Notes: generated by a model not told the origin, from the sequence alone. 64,000 nucleotides of DNA from Henricia sp. BOLD:AAB3569 (GCA_037783545.1 JBBELK010000060.1:3906001-3970000); one strand, 5' to 3'; numbered from the stretch's first letter, positions 32,828-44,391 are shown. Translations and numbers: made by a program.

Positions 32828-33288
32828 ATGCACTTGTCAATTGTAACCCGCGCCCCGGGGGACCCTGGACTAGCGGGGACTTAGCCGGGAACTTCCATAT
32901 TTAAATTTGGAAACCCCCGGGTAGTCCCTGGTATGTTTCTAGTCAAGTGCCACGGGGCGGGGACACTGTTTTCTTGGAACCCATGGGTAAGTCCCCGCCC
33001 CCGACCGCTGGGCATAAGTTGGAAGTCCCCGCACAGTCCAGGCCCTGTAACGCCGGGCCTAATGTGTAAGTCCCTGCATATGCCCCGGCCGGCGGGGCAT
33101 CTGTTTTTGGAAATCCCTGGGTATCGCCCCGGCTTGCGGGGCAACCCCTTTGGAAGTCTCGGGTCAGTCCCGGGGTAATGTCCAGGGTAGCGGGGCACCT
33201 TTTTCTTGGAAACCCTTGGGTAGGTCCCTGCTAGTGCCCCGCTATAGCCAGGTTCCCCTAGGGCGCCGGTTACAATTGACAAGTGCAT
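32828..33288. mobile_element. GC-rich TIR element (ATGCACTTGTCAATTGTAAC)
   Basis: ATGCACTTGTCAATTGTAAC at the left is the exact complement of gttacaattgacaagtgcat at the right. The interior is a GC-rich patchwork of direct and inverted ~50-60 bp modules (ggaaacccctgggtaagtcc, gtgccccgct, gtccctgg). The 153-residue minus frame (32881-33342) and its + counterparts are open only because the modules are low in stop codons. Confidence 0.78.
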
Positions 33289-33421
33289 TACAGCTTGATA
33301 AGACGAATGATTACGCACATTGGCCAAGGGCTGGATTACCATGGTCCTAGCAAAACTAATTTACCCGCCATTTTGGACTGCAAATTATTTGAGGTGTGAA
33401 ATTACAAGCGCTCGAGCGTTA

Positions 33422-33858
33422 GTGCAGTTCCGAAGTTTGACATGTGTTGCCATGGTAACTGGCTCTAAACATCATGGCTGCCAGATAAAGCGCCATTGCA
33501 CAGAGACAGGCTCAGTGATTTTTAGTCTAGAGCCATTGCCCAGGCAACTAACAATGTGGTAACGTATTCACTTCGGCAGTCTATGGGCCATTTTTAAATC
33601 TTTAATTTAATAAACGCAGATCGTACAAACGGATCACAGTAAATGTACACCCAAATGTTTGCTCTACTTTGTTTACACTATGGCTATAGTTACGGTAGCC
33701 GTTACGGGCTATAATTACGGGACAACACTTACTTGCCTGATCGCAAAAACAAGTAATATCTGTGAAGATGAAATTGCAGAAAAAAACACATTCTCCTGAG
33801 TGTAACTCTGTATGCGGAACGTGATCTGTAAGACCGTCGCCCTGTCCACTACATGCAG
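33422..33858. repeat. Duplicated block, copy 2 (contains a MITE A2)
   Basis: The MITE A2 is at 33422-33583 (gcagttccgaagtttgacat to cacttcggcagtctat), with the shared downstream segment to 33858. Against copy 1 it has small indels, for example loss of the ccgttttcta stretch. Confidence 0.8.
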
Positions 33859-33894
33859 GACATTTTATAGATCTTTGTTATGTAGCCTACAGAA

Positions 33895-34010
33895 AAAAAA
33901 ATGATGTCACATCAGGCAAACACAAGAAAATCACACTCAACCATGTACAACAGATTCCACTATTTTCTCCAACTTGCTGCAACTTTACTGACTGTACATT
34001 AGCTGCAGGT
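33895..34010. repeat. Fragment of the repeat at 46815-46915
   Basis: The words ggcaaacacaagaaaatcac and agattccact match 46837-46885 in order (ggcaaacacaggaaaatcac, agattccact). Probably an end of the element at 46662-47238. Confidence 0.55.
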
Positions 34011-34444
34011 CTATGCACATGTGTTACATTCCTATCCTTTTCATGGCGCAGGGAAGTTAATGAGATTCTGAAACCTAATGACCGTCTTCCATAAGTTTGG
34101 GAATCGAATGTACATATTATGGTATACTCTTTTATTTATTTAAAAGACAAGGAAACAGCCGAACCAGCTCCACTTACAGTTTCTGAATCATGGTGGCGAA
34201 TTGTTCCTTGATGAGGCATGACATGGTTACCTTTATACGTCTATTTATTTTGTAAAACAGTATAATCGCAAAAACTTACCATTTGGTAATACAAAACAAA
34301 TCACTTTTGGGTCTTCTTCATCCCTAGTTCCTATTTTAGTTTTCCTACTTTTAACAAAACATATCTCAAAAGAAAAATGGGATTTCTGTTTTCTGTTTTG
34401 TTTGCTTTTACGTCTCTAAAATGTAACAAACACACACCCACTGA

Positions 34445-34521
34445 CCAATCAGAGGCAAGGATATCAAAACTGTTCTCAGCCAATCAAAAATGACCTTTCT
34501 CGCCGTGCTGAACATTATATA
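34445..34521 (+). promoter_or_regulatory. CCAAT-CCAAT-TATA cluster
   Basis: CCAAT at 34445 (gaccaatcag) and 34480 (gccaatcaa) are followed by TATATA at 34516, a textbook Pol II spacing that predicts a start near 34545. No recognisable coding exon follows within a few hundred bases, so this may be coincidence or the start of an intron-rich or non-coding transcript. Confidence 0.3.
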
Positions 34522-34592
34522 GATGCCATGTTGAATTTGTTGAACGGTGCTCGATTTATTGCTGTTTTCTTTCCACAAAAATAACCTTGTAA

Positions 34593-34955
34593 TTATTGAA
34601 AAAGTAAGCCAGTTGTTGTTGAATCTGAGAAACATTGTTTTTCCTCTTCATAGTGGAACAGGGTCCTAAAAAGCACAGCCCAGAAGCCAAAATCGCTTTC
34701 ACGTTTCCAGCGTAGTGGAAAATTACATTGCAAATTCCCCACATGTGCATTCCTAGTACCACGCGTGTCAAAGGTTAACCTAACGACCGACAGGGAGTCA
34801 AGTTTTGGACCCCAGTGAATAGCCATGCCCGGGCTTACGCCTTCAAGGCAAGTTCTATCATGGAGGAAGGAAACAACTTCCTCCATGGTTCTATAAACTT
34901 TGGTAGATGTTTTTGAAAGTAAAGGCTTACAAGTACCTTTTATAGCTCCATGCAT
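34593..34955 (-). other. Unrecognised 120-residue frame with a hairpin
   Basis: No domain is recognised. The DNA includes the palindrome catggaggaag..cttcctccatg at 34860-34888. The same hairpin motif recurs at 36959-36985 and, worn, near 38902-38935, so the frame is likely repeat-derived. Confidence 0.2.
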
Positions 34956-35224
34956 GCAGTACTAACGTGCGTATACCACGATATTTTGAAAGGAGTGTTG
35001 GCTGGTGATTTCGGGCATAATGGTGGTCAGTTTATTTTAGTGACGAAAATCCTGTGTATGCATCTTTCGTTTGACAAAATAATGGGCAAAAGTCACGAAT
35101 TATTAAACGTGGAAAACTTGACCCTTTCTCACTAGTCTCAAGCAATAGCCAGGTGTAGAATTCCTTTCGTGTCTCCAACTATACAATTTTGCTAATTTGA
35201 CTGATTCGTAACCAACGCCCATTT

Positions 35225-35370
35225 GGTATGGTGCTATAATCACGGCTGGTAGAGCATGTGTCCGGTTAATCAGAGGTCTCGGGTTTGAATCCCAATAAGG
35301 CCCATATGATTTTTCCCTCATTCCAAGTTTGGTTGTTTCATTTCAATGGTGATTAGTCATCAAATATTGC
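35225..35370 (+). mobile_element. tRNA-derived SINE family B, copy
   Basis: A-box-like ggctggtagagcatgtg and B box GGTTTGAATCC (35282-35292) precede the family body tccaagtttggttgtttcat, caatggtgattagtcatcaa. Best preserved of the family B copies here. Confidence 0.7.
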
Positions 35371-35429
35371 GTTGGTTATCCAGTTGGGCTCCCATGCAAC
35401 ATCCGAGAGAAAAAACATTATTTCGTAGG

Positions 35430-35530
35430 GATTCTACCACTGGTAAAGCACTTGCCTAGTGAGTCAGAGGTCTAGGGTTCGAATCTTGATAAGGCCCTGT
35501 CATGTGATTTTTCTCTGCTCGCCCCTGGTC
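35430..35530 (+). mobile_element. SINE family B head, second copy
   Basis: ctggtaaagcacttgcctag as an A-box region and GGTTCGAATCT as B box at 35476-35486, followed by tgataaggccctgtcatgtg. It lies about 60 bp behind the preceding copy in the same orientation. Confidence 0.6.
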
Positions 35531-35809
35531 ACATTTCTTCGAATTAACATGAACATATGAATAACAAATCAGTAACCAAAGCAGGTGGTAGTGACGTCAC
35601 TCACCGTGTACAGCTGGCATTAACCCCCTGTGGATACCACAGACACCAGCTATTTCTGCCGCATTCCTTCCGGTTACCCGCGGATATAAAACTGTCACTA
35701 ACGGCGGGCACTGCTGCTGCGCTGAGCATTTTTTGGTCCCGAGGAATTTCAGTGAACCGCTCGAATTGCGAACAAGGATTGACATAGGCAGGCCTACACG
35801 CATACTAGG

Positions 35810-36070
35810 GTTTTGAAGTGTGGCAGAACAAATTGTATTTATTGGGTATACTTTGTTTTTGTAAAATACGTATTTCTTTTTTTAAAATGTGATTTACCAG
35901 TGTAATTATGCTACAGAGACAGAATTATAAATGAACGAATGAAATGCAAAGTGAAAATGCAGTTATTGTGCACTTACTTCGAATTTATACTCAAATTTAA
36001 ATACTCAAGTTGAAGTGCGCCTTCATATTGTGTCCGCCATACCTCAACAAGGCTGATGGCGAAAAAAGGG
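35810..36070. mobile_element. TIR element, copy 2 of the 12512 family
   Basis: Shared words with 12512-12764: acagagacagaattataaat, gaaaatgcagtt, aagtgcgcc and attgtgtccgccatac. The left TIR is worn (agtgtggcagaacaaat). Confidence 0.65.
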
Positions 36071-38089
36071 CATGATTACATCTATAATGTACTGTAGTCG
36101 CTGCACAAAAGTTATAATTGAAAACGAAGGGTCTCGTGAATGGGTTCTGGTTCCAGTGAGGTAAAGAACAAAAATCAAACGCTAATACACTCGGGTAATA
36201 CGCAAACAACTTTCAAAAATAAATGTACCAGCTTGTGCCGTAGTCCATCACAAGTCACTGCAACCATGGAGGAAGAAACACTAGTCTCTAAGTATCACCC
36301 TAAGGTTATCAGGGCCCACGACACCATTAAGGTAGGGTTAGCCTACATGATTGGAAAAATGCTACGAACGGCGTTGTCTCTTTGAGTGCATGATTGTGGG
36401 GACATGATAAATTGGTGGCTACCAATGTGTATAAGCATGGGTATAAGTAAGCTCAGTACCTCATCTATTAATCCGAGAAAACAATGAAAATGTGTCTATG
36501 CGTCATAATAATTTTTTTGCAATACTGCACGAAAAAGTAATAATAATACCTTTTGTTCGAGATTTTGTTCGAGATAGCAATGAATCACTGTCGACGACAC
36601 AACTGATGGTTTCAATAAAATGGCGGCAAATAAAGTTTGATCTGTAAATCACAAAGTCTAAACACCACGTGACCTGACCATGCGCGTCAGGACCTAAATT
36701 ACTTGTTGTGCGTTTAAGCACGCAATCAGGTCCTCAGGGATGCCTGTCGTATAAACACGCGTGCAGATATTCTTTGATATTCCCCACTTTTGGGGCAGAA
36801 AATGGTGACTTACAGCACGATTTCGGCGGAAACTTCATAGGATTGCCACAAATTGTTTCCACTTGGCTGATAATTAGATAATGCTTTTGTGCAGGCCACA
36901 CACAACATCTGTGTTCCAGGTGTTTCAAATCTATGTTCGGCCTTGTACTAAGTACACTCATGGAGGACTGTTTTCTTCCTCCATGGTACACGACAACCAT
37001 CATCAGTATTTTATTACCGGCGTACTAGTATTAGCATGGTACAGAACTCATGAACTCATCGATCAGGAATTTCATTCTCAATCCAAGGAGACTGGTTCTC
37101 AGTCCACATACTCCACATACAAACAATAAAATGTGGAATATGAGGTCGGGGAGCCAGTCTAATTCATTCTGAATCAAATATTTTTCTCCAAATATCAAAA
37201 AGAAAATCTATCAAATCATTATATGATTTCTTTTGCTAATTGTGTAATACATGTATTACACAGCTCTGTGCTCGCAAAAATATGACTCAACTTAATTTCC
37301 CCCCAAATTTATATTTTTTTGACTTTGATTTTTTCCCCGTGATTTTATGGCAAATGACATGATCTAATTATTAGTGATTACATAAACGGGGATTTTGATA
37401 CCATATCATGTGTCATATATGTTTTTCACATTATCATTCTGAAATGTCGTGCTCTCAATCCGTTATTTCCAAGGACATATCCCCATATCTAAAAAAAAAA
37501 CCCCGATTTTGGTAAACTAATTTATCCGGTTATAAAGCAGTGCAGTGTTTACACCAAACTGTTTTGCTTCCACATCCAAATTCTGGAGATAGTAAATGTC
37601 CTGTTTTCTTTCAATGGATGGTATTAATTGTGGAGAAGATTGTAAGGTTAGAACGAAATATTCTGGAAAAATCTGAACAAGCTCCATTATTAAACACAAA
37701 AGATTTTCTAAAGCATTGCAGCATCTACATATGTTTGTTGCTGACATTTCTGCAGGTTTTTTTTTACCAACATTCTTCTTTATATCCTGGAATCCGTAAA
37801 AAGTTTCATCTTGCAAAATAATGATGATATTGGGCCTTGAAACACGTTGTATGGGGGTAGCTCCATCATCACGTTAGCAATAGCACGGTTAGAGAACATA
37901 TAAAATCTAAAATGTATAACCCACCGCGTTCAATGTCAATCAATTTAGCAAATTCCAGAAGAACCTCCTTGAATCTTAACCTACCTGTGATGCCTATTAT
38001 ACTCAGCAGGCGAGACGTCTTATCCTTTCCTCCGTACCGTAGTCCTCGTTAGAAAGACCTTTTCCTACCTCCATGAAAAGGCAAACCTT
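36071..38089. other. No gene seen
   Basis: Frames of 70-99 residues on both strands (36140-37129, 37517-37821) carry no recognised domain. The pair at 37517-37821 overlap antisense. Contains the catggaggac..tcctccatg hairpin at about 36958-36987 and several A/T runs. Confidence 0.4.
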
Positions 38090-38620
38090 ATGCGCATATG
38101 CCAAGATGGCCGCCGGGCTTGCATCAGTCGCAGTGTCTTGCTGACGTGTTCACTTGTGCTCTCACTCAAGCAAGACTCTTACAAGTTATAAATCACCGGC
38201 AAAGAATAAAACTTCAGGCGAAATATCGTCTCTTGCCCTGTCCACCAATGAATTGGGAACGCCATCTTTGTTATGATATCGCATCAGTGTTGTGTTGTAA
38301 GTCTTCAGTTACGAAGAAGTTGACCGACACAGTACCACTCAAGGACTTTTGTACTGGAAAGTGGAAGTGGAAGGCAGTACGGACGAGTACTGAACCAGCA
38401 AGTACATACTCAAATTTCGGCTGACTTCGGTCCGATGTCGGTACATTCCAGCGCCAGTGTGTCGGCAGTCGGACCGCAGCGACCTCGGAGCGGCCGTAAA
38501 AGCGCGGGAGAATTTCGCCTTCGACGCGTGGGGTCGTGATTGGAGACGCGCTTTTCCACGCTTATCAGATTTCACCTTGACATCACCAGCCGGGGTTACT
38601 TGGGCGGCAGTTTCTTACCA
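38090..38620 (+). promoter_or_regulatory. CpG-rich patch with a YY1-like motif
   Basis: CCAAGATGGCCGCC at 38101-38114 closely matches the YY1 motif often found just downstream of transcription starts. From about 38410 to 38565 CpG density is far above the surroundings (cggaccgcagcgacctcgga, gcggccgtaaaagcgcggga), with an inverted CCAAT (gattgg, 38538). ORFs cover both strands (38098-38424, 38457-38792, 38339-38575), but none is recognisable. It could be the 5' end of a gene. Confidence 0.3.
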
Positions 38621-39266
38621 GCGAAGGAAAGTTAGTTGTCTCCTTGACCTGCTCGAGTTTAGAAGAATGTGTCTTTTGCCAACGCTGCATACAAAATTAG
38701 GCCTATCTCCGTTCGTGTATATTCACAAAAGTTTCGAAAGGGTTACAGTCGCAATTCAGTGTGCCGTTAAAAGAGGGCGCTCTCATGTATAAGAGCAATT
38801 TTTGAACCATGGAGAAACAATTAAGTCATTTAAAAATAAGAGTCTACCCGGCATAAAAACGATCAGTACTGAGCCCCAGGATCTGTCCATGCAATCCTTT
38901 CTCCATGAGGAAGGATGCAACAGCCTCCACAAATTTTGTCAAAATAGATCAAACGTGAAAACACAAAGTATGAAATTCATGGCGTCAAATTCATGAGGTA
39001 CACTGCAAGGGTTACACGTGAAAGGCTACAACACCGACAAGTTCAAAGGTTTATGTTAATTCGTGGAAGCTGAAAAAAATGCGGTTCCTTGTTATCTATA
39101 CATTTGCCTGACCCTGCTCCAAATGAAACTTGAATTTGAAAGACATATTGTGGTGTCATAAAATGAAAGCGGACTATAGCTGTTCAAGCTCAACGTGTCT
39201 TCTTTGTACGACAAGAAAAGTAAACTTCGGGAAATAGTGAAGAGGGCAATAGGTAAACCCTAACCA

Positions 39267-39296
39267 CCCCCCCCCCCCCCCCCCAAAAAAAAAAAA
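39267..39296. repeat. C run joined to an A run
   Basis: About 18 Cs followed directly by 12 As. A low-complexity tract. Confidence 0.8.
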
Positions 39297-39848
39297 CCAA
39301 CACCCTCTAGACAGCACTGTCTGTAATTTTAAAGCATTTCTTTATTTTAGCGACAAAACATACTTTCTATTTTAGACATCAGCAACTCTGTGAAGAACTT
39401 GCCCAGATAAGACTTCCCGTGTTTGGTCTGTGGCGCAGTGCATGCAGCGCTCCCTCTGGACTGGTGGCCTGTCAAATTATTTTCTTCTGTCTCGTAAAAA
39501 ATCTTTCACGGACCGGATATCTTTAATTTATGGCGCTGCAGGAAGGGCAAATTTTATACGACACGTGACCGCAATGTCATATCTTCAGCGCGATTAGCTT
39601 ACCCGCGTTTACCCATCGGGTACACAATATTTGGAGAATACACAAATTAATAGATAGATGGACAGCTAAGGCTGACAACCGCAATTAGCTCTAACTTAAA
39701 TGAGCGGTTACCGTGTGCCTCCCAGTTTGTACAGTCAACAGTGATGAACAAGAGCCTGTTGTTACTAGCAGACAAGTCTTGATGCAAGACCGAATTTACT
39801 GTTGGAGTTCGCGATCCCCACATAATTATACGCACTGTTCATTTCAGA

Positions 39849-40056
39849 CGCCAGAGGGCGTACCTACACTCGCGACGTGCGTTCAGACTGTGAGCAAGTT
39901 CGATCAAGCGACTATAGTTCACTACAGTCGACTAGAGTCCCTCGAACAACGGAAATTATACGTCGTTTGAGGGACTCTAGTCGACTATTCTATGACTATA
40001 GTGAACTATAATCGCTTGATCGAACTTGGCCTGTATTTCAGGCGCGCCCTCTGGCG
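39849..40056. mobile_element. Foldback element, ~95 bp arms
   Basis: cgccagagggcg (39849) pairs with cgccctctggcg (40045). aagttcgatcaagcgactat and gtcgactagagtccctc pair with gagggactctagtcgac and atcgcttgatcgaactt. The loop lies around 39948-39962. The antisense ORF pair here mirrors the arms. Confidence 0.75.
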
Positions 40057-40484
40057 GTCAATGGTGAATAGTATGTACGTCGTGTATCGCGCGCCAAAAG
40101 GCAGTCTTCCCAGAAGACTACTAGCAGAAAAGCTCGAGACAATTTTGGCTGACAAGAGTCTCGCGCTGGCGGTAGACAGATGATGACCTGAAGGCCGTGT
40201 CAGAAATATCTTGATACGCCTTGAAATTACACACGAAAAGGTGAACGAGCTGTCTACCAGACATACGCCTTGCTGCCAACCAAAGCACAAACCAAAAACT
40301 TTAAAACACAGCTACGGTAAGTCGCGACGCGCCACATTTTAGCCGCCGTTATGTCGATGTCGCAGAGCTTACACAATATAAACATGATTATCGTAGAAAA
40401 CTTCCCCTGAAATGGTTTTGTCTGAAGTGCTATAGTCTTTGAGAAATGAGTAAAACAATTAGTTTTCGTCTCATGAGACGAAAA

Positions 40485-40679
40485 TTCAATTCGCCCCAAA
40501 ACCATTTCGCCCAAGTGCCATTTCGCCCCAAACCACTTCGCCCGAGTGCCATTTCGCCCCAAATTACCTCGTCTAAACACTACATCACCCAAATGCCACT
40601 TCGCCCCAAAACCACTTCGTGCACAGGCCGTGGTTCAGGGCGAAATGGTTCAGGGCGAAGTGGTTTTAGGGCGAAATGA
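40485..40679. repeat. TTTCGCCC/GGGCGAAA repeat cluster
   Basis: About seven direct copies of (a)ttcgccccaaaccactt-like units (15-20 bp period) end at 40620. Three inverted copies (ggttcagggcgaaatggttc, ggcgaagtggttttagg) then follow, making a small foldback minisatellite. Short frames here (40446-40679) come from the repeat. Confidence 0.7.
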
Positions 40680-41699
40680 CTGCAAACCCTTTTTTGACTG
40701 TTTTCTCAAAATTTTGACGAAGTACGGAGCTGGTTTTTGCTTAGGTTGGTTTTAATCATGCATATCTTCAATCACACAGGGGGATAAAACTATTTGTAAC
40801 AGTTTACCAATCATGTATACTATCTTTAAGCGCGAAAGATGACGTCAACCGTAAACGTAAACCGAACGGCGTCGCAGGCTCGGGGAAGGTAAGGCATAAA
40901 AAAAGAATGTTATGTTGGCGTAACCCGACCGACCCTAAAAATACGGCCGACCCTGGATATTTTTATTTTTTTCAAGGGAAGAAATTTAATGATTAAAATC
41001 TATATAAATGAGTTATAAATACGTTTGAAACCATTTCTGACCGTTTCTCATTGTTGTATTGACTTGTCTGACGCTGGCATGGCGCGCGTGGAACTTTGGA
41101 GTGCACATTGTTGCACCAACGATCGAACACATGCAGCAGAAGATTGCGCAGGCTCTACAACAATGTACATGTACATGTACAGGTGTGATATCGATACGGA
41201 GATAGATGCACCAAGTATACATTGTACATGTATAGTCGCGTCCCCGACTCCCACTCAGACAGCTACATACAATATTTAAAATATTTGGCTATTTATTTTG
41301 TGTTTAAAAAATAGTTTGTTACAATATAAATTATTTTAATTATTTTTTCAGCATTTTACACAATAAAAACTGATTTATATACATTCTAAAAATTGTAAAC
41401 TATTTTGTGACCCCGGCGACCCGGCCCCGTGTTTACACAGTCGCATCAACACGGCGCCCGGTTCCGAAGCGTACAGTGTTTCCATCAAGGGAAAATGTGG
41501 ATCTGCGGTCAATTTTGATCGCTTAAAACGGATAGATTTGAGTCAACAGCTGAGGTTAATCGCCCAGAGCTGCGTCAAAGGAAGAAGCGGGTCCATACAA
41601 AGATGTGGAATCAGATGAAACGGCCAGCATTTTGTCTGATTTTAGTTTCCACTTTTTCATGTCATTTTCGGGGGACGTCACTTTTTAGAGACTCAGAGC
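40680..41699. other. No gene seen
   Basis: The words cccgaccgaccctaaaaata and cggccgaccctgg at 40926-40959 resemble ends of another MITE type. (GTACAT)n-like words lie at 41163-41182. The frame at 41603-41800 runs into the hAT MITE. Confidence 0.4.
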
Positions 41700-42001
41700 C
41701 AGCGGCGGCGCTACGGGGAGCAAGGGGGAGTAAATGCCCCCCAGTTATTTTTTTCCCCCAGTTTCCCACCCCCAGTTTTTTCCCTGATGGCGGAAATTGA
41801 GTTTAATCCCAAACCATTGCACCCAATTTGTTACAATGTTGTTTGCGCTGTAAATAATAAACTCAATTTCATCCATCATAATTAGCTGGCACCATCAAAA
41901 CAAATTACCATAAAAAAAATAACATTAAAAAAAATAACATTATAAATTTAAGTTTCCCCCCTCTTGCGCCCCCCAGATTAACAGGTCTGGTGCCGCCGCT
42001 G
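41700..42001. mobile_element. hAT-type MITE (CAGCGGCGGC ends, 8-bp TSD)
   Basis: CAGCGGCGGC and GCCGCCGCTG are perfect inverted ends. They are flanked by CTCAGAGC (41692-41699) and CTCAAAGC (42002-42009), an 8-bp duplication with one mismatch, the hallmark length of hAT transposons. The interior has short gggggag and tccccc tracts and no transposase. Confidence 0.8.
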
Positions 42002-42225
42002 CTCAAAGCTGTGACAATTTAACAACGGATATTCTAATTATAAAAGAGGCGGGCTCACTAAATTAAACTAAGCTGTAACTGGTAAGGAGCGCCCTCTCTT
42101 GATCCGGATGAAAATCACGTGCCATAAAGTTACAGACTCGCCAGACAGAAGTATAGGATACGAGTGTCTGATACTTTACTTTCAGCAGGCGCACCCATTC
42201 GGGAGTGATCAGGGCGGGTCAGAAC

Positions 42226-42274
42226 ATGGAAAAGACTAGAAAGGCAGTAGGGAGGTTTTCAGAAGGTGTACGAG
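42226..42274 (+). CDS. Candidate first coding exon (speculative)
   Basis: An ATG with favourable context (gaacATGG) opens MEKTRKAVGRFSEGVR and meets a strong donor, acgag|gtaagt, at 42274/42275, leaving phase 1. No homology is recognised, and neither an acceptor nor a second exon is identified. This is a chance-level candidate recorded only for its donor quality. Confidence 0.15.
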
Positions 42275-43427
42275 GTAAGTTCAATCGACTTGTTTCTTAT
42301 TTTCAAATAGGGACATTTGATGAGATCATGCATTGCTCATTCAGTCACATATGGCAATCTGCGCTTGATACTTCACACGTCAAACTTCGTGAAATCGGTC
42401 GCAAAGAGCAGGGTTGTCATCTAGACTCAAGCATTGTTGACGACACAAGGCGCCCGCCGACGATTCATGAAAATCAGCATGTAGTGATTAACAAATGCAC
42501 GGGTTTGAATCATTTCCTCTTCTTGAGGAACGTTATACGGTATTTTTTTTCTAGGTCTTGTCCCTCGGCCCATCGGCGGTATTTTAACTTTGCCTTAGGG
42601 AGGCTTACAAAAACATTGCGCTGTAGCTGAATTTTATTAAGAGTTTTAAGTTTTTCCCGGGGGATTTATTCTGGGAAATGGGTTACCATTTTAATCTAAC
42701 ATTTATCAAAAATATTCCCAGCATTAAGCGTTGTATCCATGGCAAGAAAACTGGGAATTTGCTAGTAATAAAGTACAAATTTGACAGTAAACAAATTGAT
42801 GTAATTTGAACACGCTCACTGCGGTATAACACAATTGATATGGCGTGGTGGAGAACCTTTTTGGATGTACAAAACATTGGCGATTTTGGATGTGGAAGCA
42901 AATGGCGGTCTTTGGACGCCCTGCTTTACGTTCCGGTTAAATTGGTTTACGCAATATCGACGTTTGTTTACGATATCCTTAGAAATATACGGATCGAGAG
43001 CGCGAAATGTCGGAAATATGTGAACAACGAGAAAAATGTGACCTGGGGACGCTCCTTTAAGTAGACGGCAAGTGTGAGGCGTCCACCTGACGGAATGAAC
43101 GCCGCCCAAAGTGTTGTAACTGTGCCTCGAACATAAAGGATTCTTTTTTTAGGTTTTCAGGAGAAAACGCTTTACAACGTAACAATTCATATAGGCTGAT
43201 CATATTTCAAATCCACCACAATTCAACAATTGCACCACAATTCAGCAATTTTATTTCACAAACGTTTTACGATGCTATAGTGTAGGCTACGATGACTAAA
43301 ATCACTGTGGAGCAAAACAAATGGCATTGTTAATTAATACTCTACTGAATTTGACGCTATTTTTATATTTTTATTGTAAACGTTTACCTGGAATATACGT
43401 TGAAAAAAGCAATGTTATCAACGGGAC
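42275..43427. other. No gene seen
   Basis: The 141-residue frame at 42205-42630 reads through the donor above and has no known domain. The overlapping frames at 42816-43109 are unrecognised. Confidence 0.35.
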
Positions 43428-43473
43428 GGGGGGGGGGGGGGGGGGGGGGTGGGGGGGGGGGGGGGGGGGGGGG
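43428..43473. repeat. 46-base G tract with one T
   Basis: 22 Gs, one T, then 23 Gs. The glycine-rich frame at 43321-43560 is its translation. Confidence 0.9.
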
Positions 43474-43996
43474 CGTGGAAGGGACGGGTCAATGAAACAA
43501 TATGGAGCGTCGCTCCGGCACGCGAAAACTATAGGAAAATTGCCGGGTTCAAAACACTAACGAAGTTAGCCAATAAATTCGTCATTTCCGCCCTCTAGTG
43601 GTCACTGCGTGCAATGGCAGGGCACGCATATATGACCAAGTTCGGGTGCTGACCATTAGTCAATTTTCGCACATGCGTAGTTTGTTTTTCACCCGAACGC
43701 GTCGTCAGGCAAATCTAATCAAACATGGCCAAAATCGTTTGCACTGGCCGCCATCAACGGTTTACAAAAAAATACTTAGTAAACAAGCTACCGTATTGTT
43801 GGCAATCTTCTCCCACATGTTTGCCCTCGTATGCTCTACTAAAGACATTTCAACTCGTTCACCAAAAGCTACCATAGAATTGGTTATTAATTCATCTTTA
43901 ATTCTGAAAAAAATTCACACTTTTTAGCGAAAGCTTGTTTTTTTTCAATCGCGTTTACAAAATTTCACCATCTTGAAAAGTGACGTGATTACAACT

Positions 43997-44040
43997 GACT
44001 AGAGATGAACCTACCCCCGGGGCTTGGTTCCTCTAGTCAG
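43997..44040. repeat. Short hairpin
   Basis: ctgactagagatgaacc pairs with ggttcctctagtcag around a ~14 base loop (tacccccggggctt). Confidence 0.6.
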
Positions 44041-44262
44041 GCTAGCTAGTCAAACCACGCAGCGTTCGGGTGACAGCTAGATCGACTATGGTTAGTATAT
44101 ATAGTCGCCCGCCCGAACTTGCTCTGAAATTATGCCTTTTGAATTTAAATTCAAAGAAAAAAATATCCCGTTTTATCCTTGAAATTTCCCTTGCCGAATG
44201 AGGGCGTACTTTGCGCCATGTCACTGTGGGAAGGCACAAGCACGAAGTAAACAAAAGACGCT

Positions 44263-44391
44263 ATAGACTATATCCAATAGCTGCCATCTTGTAGGGCAAC
44301 TTTTGTTGTTTAAATTGGTTAACGATGTAAGCCCAAAATATGAACAAAGAAACTGCCCTCCAAGATGGCAGCGCTGTTCGATACGGTCTAT
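44263..44391. mobile_element. MITE family B, copy 3
   Basis: Left end atagactatatccaatagct (worn), right end atggcagcgctgttcgatac. The interior acaaagaaactgccctccaa matches the other two copies. It is the most diverged copy. Confidence 0.75.

Noticed and set aside
32881-33342. 153-residue minus-strand ORF
   Set aside because: Lies within the modular GC-rich TIR element. Repeated PGRYPG-like blocks reflect DNA modules, and both strands are open.
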